A stretch of DNA of 64,000 nucleotides, from positions 2,418,001 through 2,482,000 of the forward strand of contig NZ_CP170198.1 of assembly GCF_042434915.1 (NCBI RefSeq), in the 5' to 3' direction. Both the position numbers and the translations under genes were made by a program. The notes under the pieces were generated by a model. It was not told the DNA's origin and searched no databases. It worked only from the letters and a program-made list of their open reading frames with translations. Every line of letters begins with the position of its first letter. Positions within the stretch are counted from its first letter, which is position 1. Positions 52,044 through 60,788 of this stretch are shown one piece after another. The DNA is from Aquimarina sp042434915 (GTDB lineage Bacteria; Bacteroidota; Bacteroidia; Flavobacteriales; Flavobacteriaceae).

Positions 52044-52349
52044 ATGCATCACTTAGATACCTTATCACAACAAATGAATTCTTTAAAAGAAGAGGGATAC
52101 ACCACAGAATTTGAATTAAATAATAATAAAATTATAGATCATAAATCTAGCAATAGCTACACCATCGATGAGTTTGAGGTCGTACAAACTTTTAGATTTG
52201 AAGGAGCGAGTAATCCTGCAGACAGTTCAATTTTGTATGCTATTAAGACATCTCAAGGTGATAAAGGAATCCTATTAGGTGCTTATGGCGTAGACGGCGA
52301 AGAAGTTTCAAAAGAAATGATTGATAAATTGCGCGCAGTTAATTCATAA
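52044..52349 (+). CDS. Small conserved flavobacterial protein (often mislabelled PRPP synthetase)
   Basis: A 101-aa acidic soluble protein: LSQQMNSLKEEGYTTEFEL, FEVVQTFRFEG, NPADSSILYAIKTSQGDKG and LLGAYGVDG. I recognise it as a family of about 100 aa widespread in Bacteroidota. Databases often label it phosphoribosylpyrophosphate synthetase, but it has no PRPP-synthetase motif and is far too short. Function unknown. It stands alone, with a terminator downstream. Confidence 0.8.
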   Translation: MHHLDTLSQQMNSLKEEGYTTEFELNNNKIIDHKSSNSYTIDEFEVVQTFRFEGASNPADSSILYAIKTSQGDKGILLGAYGVDGEEVSKEMIDKLRAVNS

Positions 52350-52382
52350 TCCAAAAAATAATTTTACGTAAAATATAAAGGT

Positions 52383-52408
52383 AAAGGATGCAGCTTAATG
52401 CATCCTTT
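52383..52408 (+). terminator. Terminator after the small conserved protein
   Basis: A 10-bp stem AAAGGATGCA/TGCATCCTTT with a 6-nt loop and a T-run, 34 nt after the stop. Confidence 0.85.
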
Positions 52409-52580
52409 TTCATTTAGCTAAATAGTTAACTTGTTTAAATAAATTAACCACAACCTATTGCTATTGATTACTTAAATTATGTTCGAAGTAGTAAAACTAT
52501 TTTTTCAAACTAAGGAAATCTATTATATTTACGATTTTAGTAACTAAACGATCCTTACTAATCCCCATAAATAATAATCT

Positions 52581-53195
52581 ATGCATGTTGCAATAGCCGG
52601 AAATATCGGTGCCGGAAAAACTACTCTTACAAAATTATTAGCTAAACACTATAAATGGGAGGCTCAATATGAGGATGTCTTAGAAAATCCATATTTAGAG
52701 GATTTCTACAATAAGATGGAACGCTGGTCTTTTAACCTTCAAATTTATTTTTTGAATAGTAGATTTCGACAGATTTTAGAAATCAGAGAAACCGGTAAAG
52801 ATATTATTCAGGATCGAACCATTTATGAAGATGCCTATATTTTTGCTCCAAACCTACATGCAATGGGGCTAATGACCAATCGAGATTTTGAGAATTACAA
52901 ATCGTTATTTAATTTAATGGAGAGTGTGGTTGAAGGACCTGATCTATTAATATACTTACGCAGTAGCATCCCTAATTTGGTATCTCAAATCCATAAAAGA
53001 GGTAGAGATTACGAAAACACCATAAGTATTGATTATCTGAGCAGATTAAACGAACGTTACGAAGCTTGGGCTCATGACTATGATAAAGGAAATCTTTTAA
53101 TTGTTGATGTTGATGATATTAACTTTGTCGATAACCCTGAGGATTTAGGAACTATTATTAATCGCATTGATGCAGAACTTAATGGACTCTTTTAA
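52581..53195 (+). CDS. Deoxynucleoside kinase
   Basis: A 204-aa P-loop kinase: Walker A GNIGAGKTT (residues 7-15), the lid/DRT-like segment QDRTIYEDAYIFA (about 75-87) and IYLRSSIPNLVSQIHKRGRDYE (the lid Arg region). It phosphorylates deoxynucleosides in the salvage pathway, most likely dA or dG in bacterial relatives. It is monocistronic by appearance. Confidence 0.94.
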   Translation: MHVAIAGNIGAGKTTLTKLLAKHYKWEAQYEDVLENPYLEDFYNKMERWSFNLQIYFLNSRFRQILEIRETGKDIIQDRTIYEDAYIFAPNLHAMGLMTNRDFENYKSLFNLMESVVEGPDLLIYLRSSIPNLVSQIHKRGRDYENTISIDYLSRLNERYEAWAHDYDKGNLLIVDVDDINFVDNPEDLGTIINRIDAELNGLF

Positions 53196-53311
53196 GCAAT
53201 TCGCTTTTATGGTATGACTCTCAACCAGTTCTTCACTATGTTTGACAACAGGGATTAACTATTAGAGAAAAATCTGCTAAAATTCTGTTCAAACAAATTT
53301 TGGATATAAAT

Positions 53312-53338
53312 AAAAAAGACTGCCTTTTTAGACAGTCT
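53312..53338 (-). terminator. Terminator of the small lipoprotein genes
   Basis: Minus-strand AGACTG/CAGTCT (53317-53338) with a 10-nt loop is followed by a U-run (53312-53317), 27 nt after the stop at 53366. Confidence 0.75.
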
Positions 53339-53365
53339 CTTATTTATAATACTATTGGGTTTAGA

Positions 53366-53584
53366 TTAATTATCATCTGTACCACCAGTTCCTGTATTTT
53401 CTTTAACTTCGTCTACTCCTTCTTCAACTGCATCCCCTATATCATCTGCAGCATCTTCGATAGCATCACCCATATCATCTGCTGTTTCTTCGATATCTCC
53501 TTTTTCTTTGTTTGTATCTCTACAAGAAGTTAATGCTGTACTAAAAGCAAATACAAGCATAAACATTACGATTACTTTTTTCAT
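53366..53584 (-). CDS. Small acidic lipoprotein (helical)
   Basis: A 72-aa lipoprotein: MFMLVFAFSTALTSC lipobox with Cys at about 21, followed by an extremely acidic helical repeat (DDMGDAIEDAADDIGDAVEE) and a Gly/Thr tail. The DxxDA-type heptad suggests an amphipathic helix or coiled coil. Such small acidic lipoproteins are frequent in Flavobacteriaceae; function unknown. It lies 23 nt downstream of a similar gene. Confidence 0.8.
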   Translation of the reverse strand: MKKVIVMFMLVFAFSTALTSCRDTNKEKGDIEETADDMGDAIEDAADDIGDAVEEGVDEVKENTGTGGTDDN

Positions 53585-53607
53585 TTTTATGTATTAATTA
53601 GTTAATA

Positions 53608-53820
53608 TTAATTATCGTCTCCAATTCTATCAATTTCTTCATCAATTTCTTCATTGACTTCTTTGTCTACTTTCTCTGCAGCACGCTCTAATATCCCTTT
53701 GGATTCTTCTTTTTCTACTTGAACTTCTTTAACAATAACTTCTTTTTTAGTTTCTTTACAAGAAGTAAAAGCAAATCCTATGCTAGATAAGATTGCTACA
53801 ATAAAAATAACTTTTTTCAT
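53608..53820 (-). CDS. Small charged lipoprotein (helical)
   Basis: A 70-aa lipoprotein: IFIVAILSSIGFAFTSC lipobox (Cys at about 20), then a Lys/Glu/Val segment (KKEVIVKEVQVEKEE) and an acidic helix (VNEEIDEEIDRIGDDN). It looks like a relative of the downstream gene by size and layout but the sequences differ. Function unknown. It has its own -7 box. Confidence 0.78.
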   Translation of the reverse strand: MKKVIFIVAILSSIGFAFTSCKETKKEVIVKEVQVEKEESKGILERAAEKVDKEVNEEIDEEIDRIGDDN

Positions 53821-53847
53821 AGTAATGGTCGATTATAAATGTTAAAA

Positions 53848-53855
53848 CAAAGATA
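53848..53855 (-). promoter_or_regulatory. Promoter -7 box of the small lipoprotein pair
   Basis: TATCTTTG on the minus strand matches TAnnTTTG, 28 nt upstream of the ATG at 53820. Confidence 0.5.
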
Positions 53856-53958
53856 TAGTAGCAATAACATTCATAATTAAAATAAATTTATAATGTTTTC
53901 ACAAAAAATGCTAAAAGGGTGTAAAGGTTGTTTTGCTGTGAGATAAGAAAAATATAAC

Positions 53959-55224
53959 CTATTTATCGGTATTTAAAAGTTTATTTGATGCGATATATTG
54001 AGAAATAATAACGGTCGCCCCAGTATTACTATTTACAAAATGCTCTGCAATCATCCCAGTCTTTTCACGATAGGATTTATCTTTTAAGAGCTTATTCATT
54101 GCATCCTCAAATTCTTGACTAGTAGCTATTGAAAATAATCCTGCTAATTTTTGAAGTTGTTTGGCTTCTCTAAATTTTTCAAAATTCTTTCCAATAAGTA
54201 TAGGCACCCCAAAAGTAGCAGGCTCCAAAATATTATGTAAACCTGTAGTTCCCATTGCCCCTCCCACGTAGGCGACATCTGCATAACTATAAAGTTTTGA
54301 TAAGATCCCAATGGAGTCTACTATGCAAACCTGAGGATAGCTTTTTTCATGAATAGGATACGTATTTCTATTGGAGAACAACACTATTTCTTTTGTTATT
54401 TTTGAGCGAAGGCTTTTTATATTTTCTGTTTTAATCTCATGCGGAGCGATTATAAAACAAGTTGAATTGTCTGAATTATTAATAAACTTTACAAAAACAT
54501 CTTCGTCCTCTGACCATGAACTTCCAATAACGATACATTTACGATTGTTAATAAAATGATCTATAAAGTCAATAGTATTATCCATCGCTATCTGTTGACT
54601 CACCCGGTCAAACCGTGTATCACCACTTAAAGTAACATTTGAGAAATGTATGGACTTCAACAATTGTATCGAATGTTCATCCTGAACAAAAAAATGATTG
54701 ACGAGAGCCAGCTTATTCCTTAAAAACTTGCCATACGTCTTAAAAATAGCTTGATCCCTTCTAAAACTGGCAGAGATTATTAGTAAGGGAATGTTTCTCT
54801 TATGAAGTCCTGAAATAAAATTTGGCCAGAATTCATACTTTACAAAAATTGCAATCGCTGGTTGAACATAATTCAAAAAACAACTTACATTTTTTGGCGT
54901 ATCAAGTGGCATGTAAGTAATATGATCTGCAAGAGCACTTCTTTTTTTGGCCTCATAACCAGAGGGTGAAAAGAAGGTTACCAAAATTTTATAGTCTGTA
55001 TATTGTTTTTTCAGAAGTTGCATAACTGGAACACCTTGTTCATATTCTCCCAAAGATGCACAATGAAACCAAATAATCTTATGAGAAGCAAGTTGCAACC
55101 CTTTGAGTTCATCAAAAACCTTAGAACGTCCATCAACAAATAGTTTCAATTTTGGCGACAACAACCTAATTAACGGTAAAACTATTTCAAAAAATTTTAT
55201 TAGAAGAGTATATAACGTATTCAA
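53959..55224 (-). CDS. waaA: 3-deoxy-D-manno-octulosonic acid (Kdo) transferase
   Basis: A 421-aa inner-membrane glycosyltransferase that attaches Kdo to lipid A. Motifs: IWFHCASLGEYEQGVPVMQLL (about 50-70, catalytic Glu), YEFWPNFI, LIISASFRRDQA, GSSWSEDE and GAMGTTGLHNILEPATFGVP. The N-terminal hydrophobic stretch (LLIKFFEIVLPLI) anchors it. The start is TTG at 55224; no ATG exists nearby in frame. It is divergent from the DegT aminotransferase gene, which may also act in surface-sugar synthesis. Confidence 0.93.
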   Translation of the reverse strand: MNTLYTLLIKFFEIVLPLIRLLSPKLKLFVDGRSKVFDELKGLQLASHKIIWFHCASLGEYEQGVPVMQLLKKQYTDYKILVTFFSPSGYEAKKRSALADHITYMPLDTPKNVSCFLNYVQPAIAIFVKYEFWPNFISGLHKRNIPLLIISASFRRDQAIFKTYGKFLRNKLALVNHFFVQDEHSIQLLKSIHFSNVTLSGDTRFDRVSQQIAMDNTIDFIDHFINNRKCIVIGSSWSEDEDVFVKFINNSDNSTCFIIAPHEIKTENIKSLRSKITKEIVLFSNRNTYPIHEKSYPQVCIVDSIGILSKLYSYADVAYVGGAMGTTGLHNILEPATFGVPILIGKNFEKFREAKQLQKLAGLFSIATSQEFEDAMNKLLKDKSYREKTGMIAEHFVNSNTGATVIISQYIASNKLLNTDK

Positions 55225-55276
55225 AACAGCAAAATTAAAGAGATGCTAAAATACATTTCTTTTGTAAAAAATAGCG

Positions 55277-55307
55277 TTGTTGTTAGTTTCATTATTTTGT
55301 ACTTTCG
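55277..55307 (+). promoter_or_regulatory. Promoter of the DegT-type aminotransferase gene
   Basis: TACTTTCG (55300-55307, one mismatch to TAnnTTTG) with TTGTTG at 55277-55282, 17-20 bp upstream. It lies inside the longest frame, supporting the ATG at 55328. A divergent -7 box TAATTTTG for waaA is at 55230-55237. Confidence 0.5.
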
Positions 55308-55327
55308 TGATGTTTCAATACACACTT

Positions 55328-56494
55328 ATGAAAAAGATACAAATGGTTGACCTTAAAGGTCAATATGCGGGAATTAAAGAACAAGTTGATTCCTCAATAT
55401 TCGAAGTAATTAACACTGCAACTTTTATAAATGGTCCAGAAGTCCACAGTTTTCAAAAAGACTTAGAGGACTACCTCGATGTTAAACATGTTATACCTTG
55501 TGCTAATGGGACCGATGCTTTACAAATAGCAATGATGGGTCTAGGATTACAACCTGGAGATGAAGTAATTACTGCTGATTTTACATTTGCTGCAACCGTA
55601 GAAGTCATTGCCTTACTTCGGCTTACTCCAGTTTTAGTTGATGTAGAGCTTGATTCATTTAATATAGATCCAGCTGCGATAAGAAAGGCGATCACCCCTA
55701 AAACTAAAGCTATAGTACCTGTGCATCTATTTGGACAAGCTGCAAATATGGATGAGATAATGACTATAGCAAAAGAATTTAATCTGTATGTTATCGAGGA
55801 CAATGCTCAAGGAATAGGTGCAAATTACACTAATAAAAATGGGCAAAAACAAAAGACAGGAACGATAGGTCATGTAGCATCTACATCTTTTTTCCCCTCA
55901 AAAAACCTTGGATGTTATGGTGATGGTGGCGCAATTTTTACAAATGATGATACCTTAGCTCATACTATTAGAGGCATTGTTAATCATGGTATGTATGAGC
56001 GTTACCATCATGATGTTGTAGGTGTTAATTCACGATTAGACTCAATACAAGCTGCTGTATTACGAGCTAAATTACCAAAGCTCGACAGTTACAATAAGGC
56101 CAGAAGAGATGCTGCACAAAAATATAATGAGGCATTTAAAGGAATTAGCAATATTGTTACACCCAAAGTATCTAGTACATGCCAAACCACCTGCGATATT
56201 ATTTGTGATACTTGTGACTGCCATGTTTTTCATCAATATACTTTAAGGGTACTTAATACAAATCGTGATGCACTAGTTAAACACCTTCATTCAAAAAATA
56301 TTCCTTGCGGTGTCTACTATCCAATTCCTTTACATAGTCAAAAAGCATATACTAGCGATCATTATAATGAAGATGATTTCAAAATAACTAATCAACTAAT
56401 CAAAGAAGTGATATCATTACCTATGCATACAGAGTTAGATAAGGAACAAATTGAGTACATTACCAAAAATGTCATTGACTTCTTATCCCGTTAA
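55328..56494 (+). CDS. DegT/DnrJ/EryC1 aminotransferase with a cysteine-cluster insert
   Basis: A 388-aa PLP sugar aminotransferase from the ATG at 55328 (MKKIQMVDLKGQYAGIKEQV); the frame opens at 55277 but that stretch holds the promoter. Motifs: CANGTDALQIAM, VHLFGQAANMDEI, EDNAQGIGA, the PLP Lys in FFPSKNLGCYGDGGAI and NSRLDSIQAAVL. Unusual: residues 285-298 carry five Cys spaced C-x3-C-x3-C-x2-C-x-C just before HVFHQYTL. This could bind zinc or an iron-sulfur cluster. It probably makes an amino sugar nucleotide for surface glycans. Confidence 0.92.
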   Translation: MKKIQMVDLKGQYAGIKEQVDSSIFEVINTATFINGPEVHSFQKDLEDYLDVKHVIPCANGTDALQIAMMGLGLQPGDEVITADFTFAATVEVIALLRLTPVLVDVELDSFNIDPAAIRKAITPKTKAIVPVHLFGQAANMDEIMTIAKEFNLYVIEDNAQGIGANYTNKNGQKQKTGTIGHVASTSFFPSKNLGCYGDGGAIFTNDDTLAHTIRGIVNHGMYERYHHDVVGVNSRLDSIQAAVLRAKLPKLDSYNKARRDAAQKYNEAFKGISNIVTPKVSSTCQTTCDIICDTCDCHVFHQYTLRVLNTNRDALVKHLHSKNIPCGVYYPIPLHSQKAYTSDHYNEDDFKITNQLIKEVISLPMHTELDKEQIEYITKNVIDFLSR

Positions 56495-56515
56495 GTACCT
56501 AAACAATCAAAACTT

Positions 56516-57799
56516 ATGAAAATTTTTAAGATTACGTTTACGATTTTACTACTAACTTTTTTTAATTATATACAAGCGCAGGACTTCTATCTACATTGCG
56601 GTAAAGTTCTGGATATAGAGAGTGGTAAAATTCTGACTGAAAAGACAATTATAGTAGCCGACAACCTCATTCAAGGTATTGAAAATGGTTTTAAAAGTGC
56701 TAAAGGCGATGTAATAATTGTAGATCTTAAAGAAAAGGTAGTATTACCAGGTCTTATTGACATGCATGTACATCTCGAAAGCGAAACAAATCCAAAACAA
56801 TATTTGGAACGTTATACCAACAACGAAGCAGATTTAGCATTTAATGCAGTAGGCTTTGCTAAAAATACTTTGCTAGCAGGTTTTACTACCGTACGTGACT
56901 TAGGTGGAAGTGGTGTAAATATTGCCTTAAAAAAAGCAATAGCAAGTGGTAAGATTGATGGACCTAGAATTTTTACTGCCGGAAAATCATTAGCTACTAC
57001 AGGAGGTCATGCCGATCCAACTAATGGTAGCAGTCGTGAATTAATGGGTAACCCAGGACCCAAAGAAGGGGTGGTTAATTCTGTAGATGATGCCAAAAAA
57101 GCTGTTAGACAACGCTATAAAAATGGAGCCGATTTGATCAAAATTACTGCAACGGGAGGTGTCCTTAGTGTTGCTAAAAGTAGTTCTAACCCTCAATTTA
57201 CTATAGAAGAAATCAAGGCCATTACACAGACTGCACGAGATTATGGTTTTCATGTAGCGGCTCATGCACATGGAGATGAAGGCATGCAACGTGCGATATT
57301 GGGTGGTGTAAAAACAATAGAGCATGGCACCTTAATGAGTGAGGAAACAATGGATCTTATGATTAAATACGATGCCTATCTTGTACCTACTCTAACTGCC
57401 GGGAAAGAGGTATCTGAAAAAGCTCAAATTGAAGGATACTACCCAGAAATCATTGTCCCAAAAGCATTAGAAATTGGTCCAAAAATTCAAAATACATTTG
57501 GTAAAGCGTATAAAAAAGGAGTCGGGATCGCCTTTGGCACAGATGCTGGAGTATATAAGCATGGGCAAAATGCAAAAGAGTTCGGCTTTATGGTCGAAGC
57601 TGGTATGCCCGCTATAAAAGCAATTCAAAGCGCTACTTTAACCAATGCTTCAATTCTCAACATGGCTGACAAAATCGGAAAAATACAATCAGGTTACTTT
57701 GCTGATATTATAGCAGTTGATCAAGACCCTACTCAAAATGTAAATACACTAGAGAAGGTTTCTTTTGTAATGAAAAACGGAAAGATTATAAAACAATAA
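56516..57799 (+). CDS. Secreted amidohydrolase family protein
   Basis: A 427-aa metal-dependent amidohydrolase with a signal peptide (FTILLLTFFNYIQAQ). Metal ligands: IDMHVHLE (HxH, about 82-86), the Lys in ADLIKITATGG, His in HAHGDEG and EHGT, and the Asp in FGTDAGVY. Relatives are imidazolonepropionase-like or Xaa-Pro/Xaa-Arg dipeptidases (prolidases). It is probably periplasmic and acts on dipeptides. It lies 21 nt after the DegT gene. Confidence 0.92.
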   Translation: MKIFKITFTILLLTFFNYIQAQDFYLHCGKVLDIESGKILTEKTIIVADNLIQGIENGFKSAKGDVIIVDLKEKVVLPGLIDMHVHLESETNPKQYLERYTNNEADLAFNAVGFAKNTLLAGFTTVRDLGGSGVNIALKKAIASGKIDGPRIFTAGKSLATTGGHADPTNGSSRELMGNPGPKEGVVNSVDDAKKAVRQRYKNGADLIKITATGGVLSVAKSSSNPQFTIEEIKAITQTARDYGFHVAAHAHGDEGMQRAILGGVKTIEHGTLMSEETMDLMIKYDAYLVPTLTAGKEVSEKAQIEGYYPEIIVPKALEIGPKIQNTFGKAYKKGVGIAFGTDAGVYKHGQNAKEFGFMVEAGMPAIKAIQSATLTNASILNMADKIGKIQSGYFADIIAVDQDPTQNVNTLEKVSFVMKNGKIIKQ

Positions 57800-57826
57800 A
57801 ACTAATATAAAGATTACATCATTTAG

Positions 57827-57866
57827 ATCATCATTCAAAAATTAAAATTGAATGATGATTTTTTAT
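57827..57866 (+). terminator. Terminator after the amidohydrolase
   Basis: A 12-bp perfect stem ATCATCATTCAA/TTGAATGATGAT with a 9-nt loop and a T-run, 28 nt after the stop. Confidence 0.9.
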
Positions 57867-58102
57867 TTTCAAAAAAAAACCAACTTAAACAAAGTTTTAA
57901 GAGCATGAAAATCATTTAATTACAGCGATAAAAATCTGATTTACCTCCTAATTTCTAACTAACACAATTTTCCACCTCAGCTTATTTTTTGTATAAATTA
58001 CATTCTTAGCTGTAAGCATTCTCACTATAACATGACCAATTCCTTATTATGTTAGTGTAAGTAATAGCCACTTTTACTAATCGAAATCAAAATAAGTTAC
58101 TC
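57867..58102. other. Intergenic region upstream of the BIG2-DM13 gene
   Basis: AT-rich, no gene or fold that I can support. The promoter for 58103 should be here, but no perfect -7 box was found. Confidence 0.4.
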
Positions 58103-58792
58103 ATGAAAACAACTCGTTTACTAATAGTATTTGGTATTTTTTTTAGTCTTACCTCCTGTATTAAAGAAGATATTATAGATGATCAAGTAGAACCTGCTCT
58201 AAAAATTACCAATCCGTTACAGTCATTAGCAGTTGGTGACTCATATATATTAGAAGCTATCTTCACTAACAACATAGGACAAGAAGAGTCTCAAAATTTT
58301 TCATGGTCCAGCTCCAATGAATTGGCAGTAAGCGTGGATAATAAAGGAACTGTAACTGGTAATGATATAGGTGAATCAACAATAACAGTTAGTACTACCA
58401 CAAATTCAGAAGTAATTAAAACTACTACGGTAGTTAAAGTAGGAGATAAGACAGTTGTAGCTAACGAACCCAAAGAAGGTTCTATTATTTCTACAAGTAG
58501 TTATGAATTAAAGGGTGATTTTATTTTAGAAAAAATTGAGGACCAAGATTTTTTAAAATTATCAATAGCAAATAACTATGTGGCTTCTACAGCCTTACCC
58601 GGATTATACCTTTACCTAACCAACAATCCTAATAGCATCAGCGGTGCTTTAGAAATTGGACCAGTTACCGTATTTGAAGGAGCGCATTCCTATAGTATAA
58701 GCACACAGGATGCAACATTAAATCAATATAAATTTTTACTGTACTGGTGTAAACCTTTTTCTGTAAAAGTTGGTGAGGGAGAAATAAAATAA
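58103..58792 (+). CDS. Lipoprotein with bacterial Ig-like (BIG2) and DM13-like domains
   Basis: A 229-aa lipoprotein (IVFGIFFSLTSC lipobox, Cys at about 19). Residues about 33-110 form a BIG2-type Ig fold (LAVGDSYILEAIF, VSVDNKGTVTGNDIGESTIT). Residues about 122-229 resemble DM13 (LYLYLTNNPNS, FLLYWCKPFSVKVGEGEI), a domain with a near-invariant Cys proposed to work in redox or electron transfer. It is followed 12 nt later by an outer-membrane protein gene, so the two probably act together at the surface. Confidence 0.75.
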   Translation: MKTTRLLIVFGIFFSLTSCIKEDIIDDQVEPALKITNPLQSLAVGDSYILEAIFTNNIGQEESQNFSWSSSNELAVSVDNKGTVTGNDIGESTITVSTTTNSEVIKTTTVVKVGDKTVVANEPKEGSIISTSSYELKGDFILEKIEDQDFLKLSIANNYVASTALPGLYLYLTNNPNSISGALEIGPVTVFEGAHSYSISTQDATLNQYKFLLYWCKPFSVKVGEGEIK

Positions 58793-58804
58793 GATTATAA
58801 TATT

Positions 58805-59665
58805 ATGAAAAAGCATCACTTAATAATTACTATATTATTTATAGCAACACAATCTTTGACCGCGCAATGGACCAAGGGTAAAAATAAAGGATATTATAAA
58901 CTATCTGCTTGGTCCTTAACTGCCGATCAACATTATACAGACACAGGTGAGATCGACCCAAATGCTACACGAGGTCAATTTAATGTGAGTTTTTACGGTG
59001 AATATGGGATATCAAACAAAATTGATATAATAGCTTATATCCCCTTTTTTGCAAGGGCTTATCAAAATGATCAAATCTCGGGCACTACAGGAGCAACCAT
59101 ACAAAAAGGTGAAGCTATTAATAGCGTTGGAGACAGTGATATTGGTATTAGATATGCAATTTTAAAAAGGGATAATATAGCAATATCCACTACTTTAAAA
59201 CTAGGCATTCCAATTGGTGAAGATGCCGGCGGTTCAGACAAAAGTTTTCAAACTGGTGATGGAGAATTTAACCAATTACTTCAGGCTGATTTAGGGATTC
59301 CATTCACGATTAAGAATATTCCTTTATATGCTAAAACTTTTATAGGTTTTAATAATAGAACCGAAGATTTTTCTGATGAACTACATGCCGGTGCAGAGAT
59401 AGGATGCTCATTTTTGAAGCAAAAAATATGGCTAATCGGAAGGTTCAATACAGTGCAATCACTACAAAATGGAAGTAAATCAGCCCAAAACTCGCAAGGA
59501 AGTATTTTTGCCAATAACATTGAATATACTAGCGTTGGTGGAGAGATCGCCTACTATTTTACTAAAAAACTTGGCTTCTCACTAACATATACTTCAGCAA
59601 TTAATGGTCGAATAATCTATGCTAATCCATCAATATCAGGAGGAATTTTTCTAGATATTAAATAA
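58805..59665 (+). CDS. Outer-membrane beta-barrel protein, transporter-like
   Basis: A 286-aa protein with a signal peptide (LIITILFIATQSLTAQ) and barrel-type alternating strands: KGYYKLSAWSLTAD, FYGEYGISNKIDIIAYIPF, SVGDSDIGIRYAIL and LKLGIPIG. This pattern resembles the Phenol_MetA_deg/outer-membrane transporter-like family. The terminal strand IFLDIK is short for a barrel. It is 12 nt downstream of the DM13 lipoprotein gene. Substrate unknown. Confidence 0.68.
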   Translation: MKKHHLIITILFIATQSLTAQWTKGKNKGYYKLSAWSLTADQHYTDTGEIDPNATRGQFNVSFYGEYGISNKIDIIAYIPFFARAYQNDQISGTTGATIQKGEAINSVGDSDIGIRYAILKRDNIAISTTLKLGIPIGEDAGGSDKSFQTGDGEFNQLLQADLGIPFTIKNIPLYAKTFIGFNNRTEDFSDELHAGAEIGCSFLKQKIWLIGRFNTVQSLQNGSKSAQNSQGSIFANNIEYTSVGGEIAYYFTKKLGFSLTYTSAINGRIIYANPSISGGIFLDIK

Positions 59666-59675
59666 GAAATTGCTA

Positions 59676-59719
59676 AATTATATAGCAGAGAAAGGATTAG
59701 TTCCCTCTGCTATATAATT
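59676..59719. terminator. Hairpin between convergent genes
   Basis: Perfect 15-bp arms (AATTATATAGCAGAG and complement) around a 14-nt loop, between the barrel gene and fabD stops. It lacks a T-run, so it may be a weak or processed terminator for both. Confidence 0.55.
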
Positions 59720-59730
59720 AAAATTTATTC

Positions 59731-60612
59731 TTAAATCGCTGCAGATGCGGTCTCCATACCGCGGTTTATTTTTTTTACCAGACCTGATAAAACTTTACCT
59801 GGACCTACTTCTACAAAAGATGTAGCACCATCTGCAATCATATTTTGAACACTTTGCGTCCACTTGACAGGCGCTGTTAGCTGTGCTATCAAATTATTTT
59901 TAATTATTTCTGGATCTGTTACAGCGGTAGTGCTAACATTTTGATAAATAGGACAAATTGGATTGCTAAACAAAGTTTCTTCGATTGCAGCAGCTAATTC
60001 TTCTCTAGCTGGCTGCATCAAAGGTGAGTGAAATGCACCACCTACAGGAAGTAACAAAGCTCTTCTAGCTCCTTTTTCCTTCATAAGTTCACAGGCTTTT
60101 GCTACAGCTTCGTTCTCACCTGAGATCACAAGTTGACCTGGGCAATTGTAATTTGCAGCAACTACAACACCGGTAATTGATGCACATACTTCCTCGACAA
60201 TAGCATCTTCCAATCCTAATACGGCAGCCATTGTAGAAGGGTTCATCTCGCATGCTTTTTGCATTGCTAGTGCTCTTTTTGATACTAATTTTAAAGCGTC
60301 ATCAAAAGTAAGTGTTTGATTAGCCACAAGTGCAGAAAATTCACCAAGCGAATGACCAGCTACCGTAGCTGGTTCAAAACTAGCTCCGAGAACTTTAGTT
60401 AAAATAGTAGAATGTAAAAAGATAGCAGGTTGTGTAACTTTTGTTTCTTTAAGTTCATCAACTGTTCCTTCAAACATTATTTTTGTGATTTCAAAGCCTA
60501 AAATCTCATTAGCTTTCTCAAAAAGACGTTTTGCTTCTTCAGATTTTTCATAAAGATCTAAACCCATCCCGCTAAACTGTGCTCCTTGTCCAGGATATAT
60601 ATATGCTTTCAT
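59731..60612 (-). CDS. fabD: Malonyl-CoA:ACP S-malonyltransferase
   Basis: Loads malonate onto acyl carrier protein for fatty acid synthesis. The protein is 293 aa with YPGQGAQFSGMG at the N-terminus, the nucleophile in VAGHSLGEFSAL (Ser about 88), the conserved Arg/Asn region and FHSPLMQPA with the catalytic His (about 197). It is monocistronic by appearance, with a -7 box TACTTTTG at 60634-60641. Confidence 0.97.
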   Translation of the reverse strand: MKAYIYPGQGAQFSGMGLDLYEKSEEAKRLFEKANEILGFEITKIMFEGTVDELKETKVTQPAIFLHSTILTKVLGASFEPATVAGHSLGEFSALVANQTLTFDDALKLVSKRALAMQKACEMNPSTMAAVLGLEDAIVEEVCASITGVVVAANYNCPGQLVISGENEAVAKACELMKEKGARRALLLPVGGAFHSPLMQPAREELAAAIEETLFSNPICPIYQNVSTTAVTDPEIIKNNLIAQLTAPVKWTQSVQNMIADGATSFVEVGPGKVLSGLVKKINRGMETASAAI

Positions 60613-60633
60613 TATTTTTCAATTAAATTTAGA

Positions 60634-60641
60634 CAAAAGTA
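60634..60641 (-). promoter_or_regulatory. Promoter -7 box of fabD
   Basis: TACTTTTG on the minus strand matches TAnnTTTG, 22 nt upstream of the fabD ATG; no clear -33 TTTG. Confidence 0.45.
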
Positions 60642-60788
60642 TAAATTCTAAAAGAAAGACATGAGGTTTTTTATGATGAGGTATAATAATCTACTCGCAT
60701 TGCTTACCTTTTCATATTTCAAATATACCTGCAACACACGTGTTTAGGCTATATTAAATAATCTTACATTATCAAGATTGTTAACAAC

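Noticed and set aside
52044..52349. Phosphoribosylpyrophosphate synthetase
   Set aside because: Too short and without the PRPP-synthetase signature; the label appears to be a propagated misannotation.
57041..57325. 94-codon minus-strand frame in the amidohydrolase gene
   Set aside because: Antisense to conserved metal-binding motifs; shadow frame.
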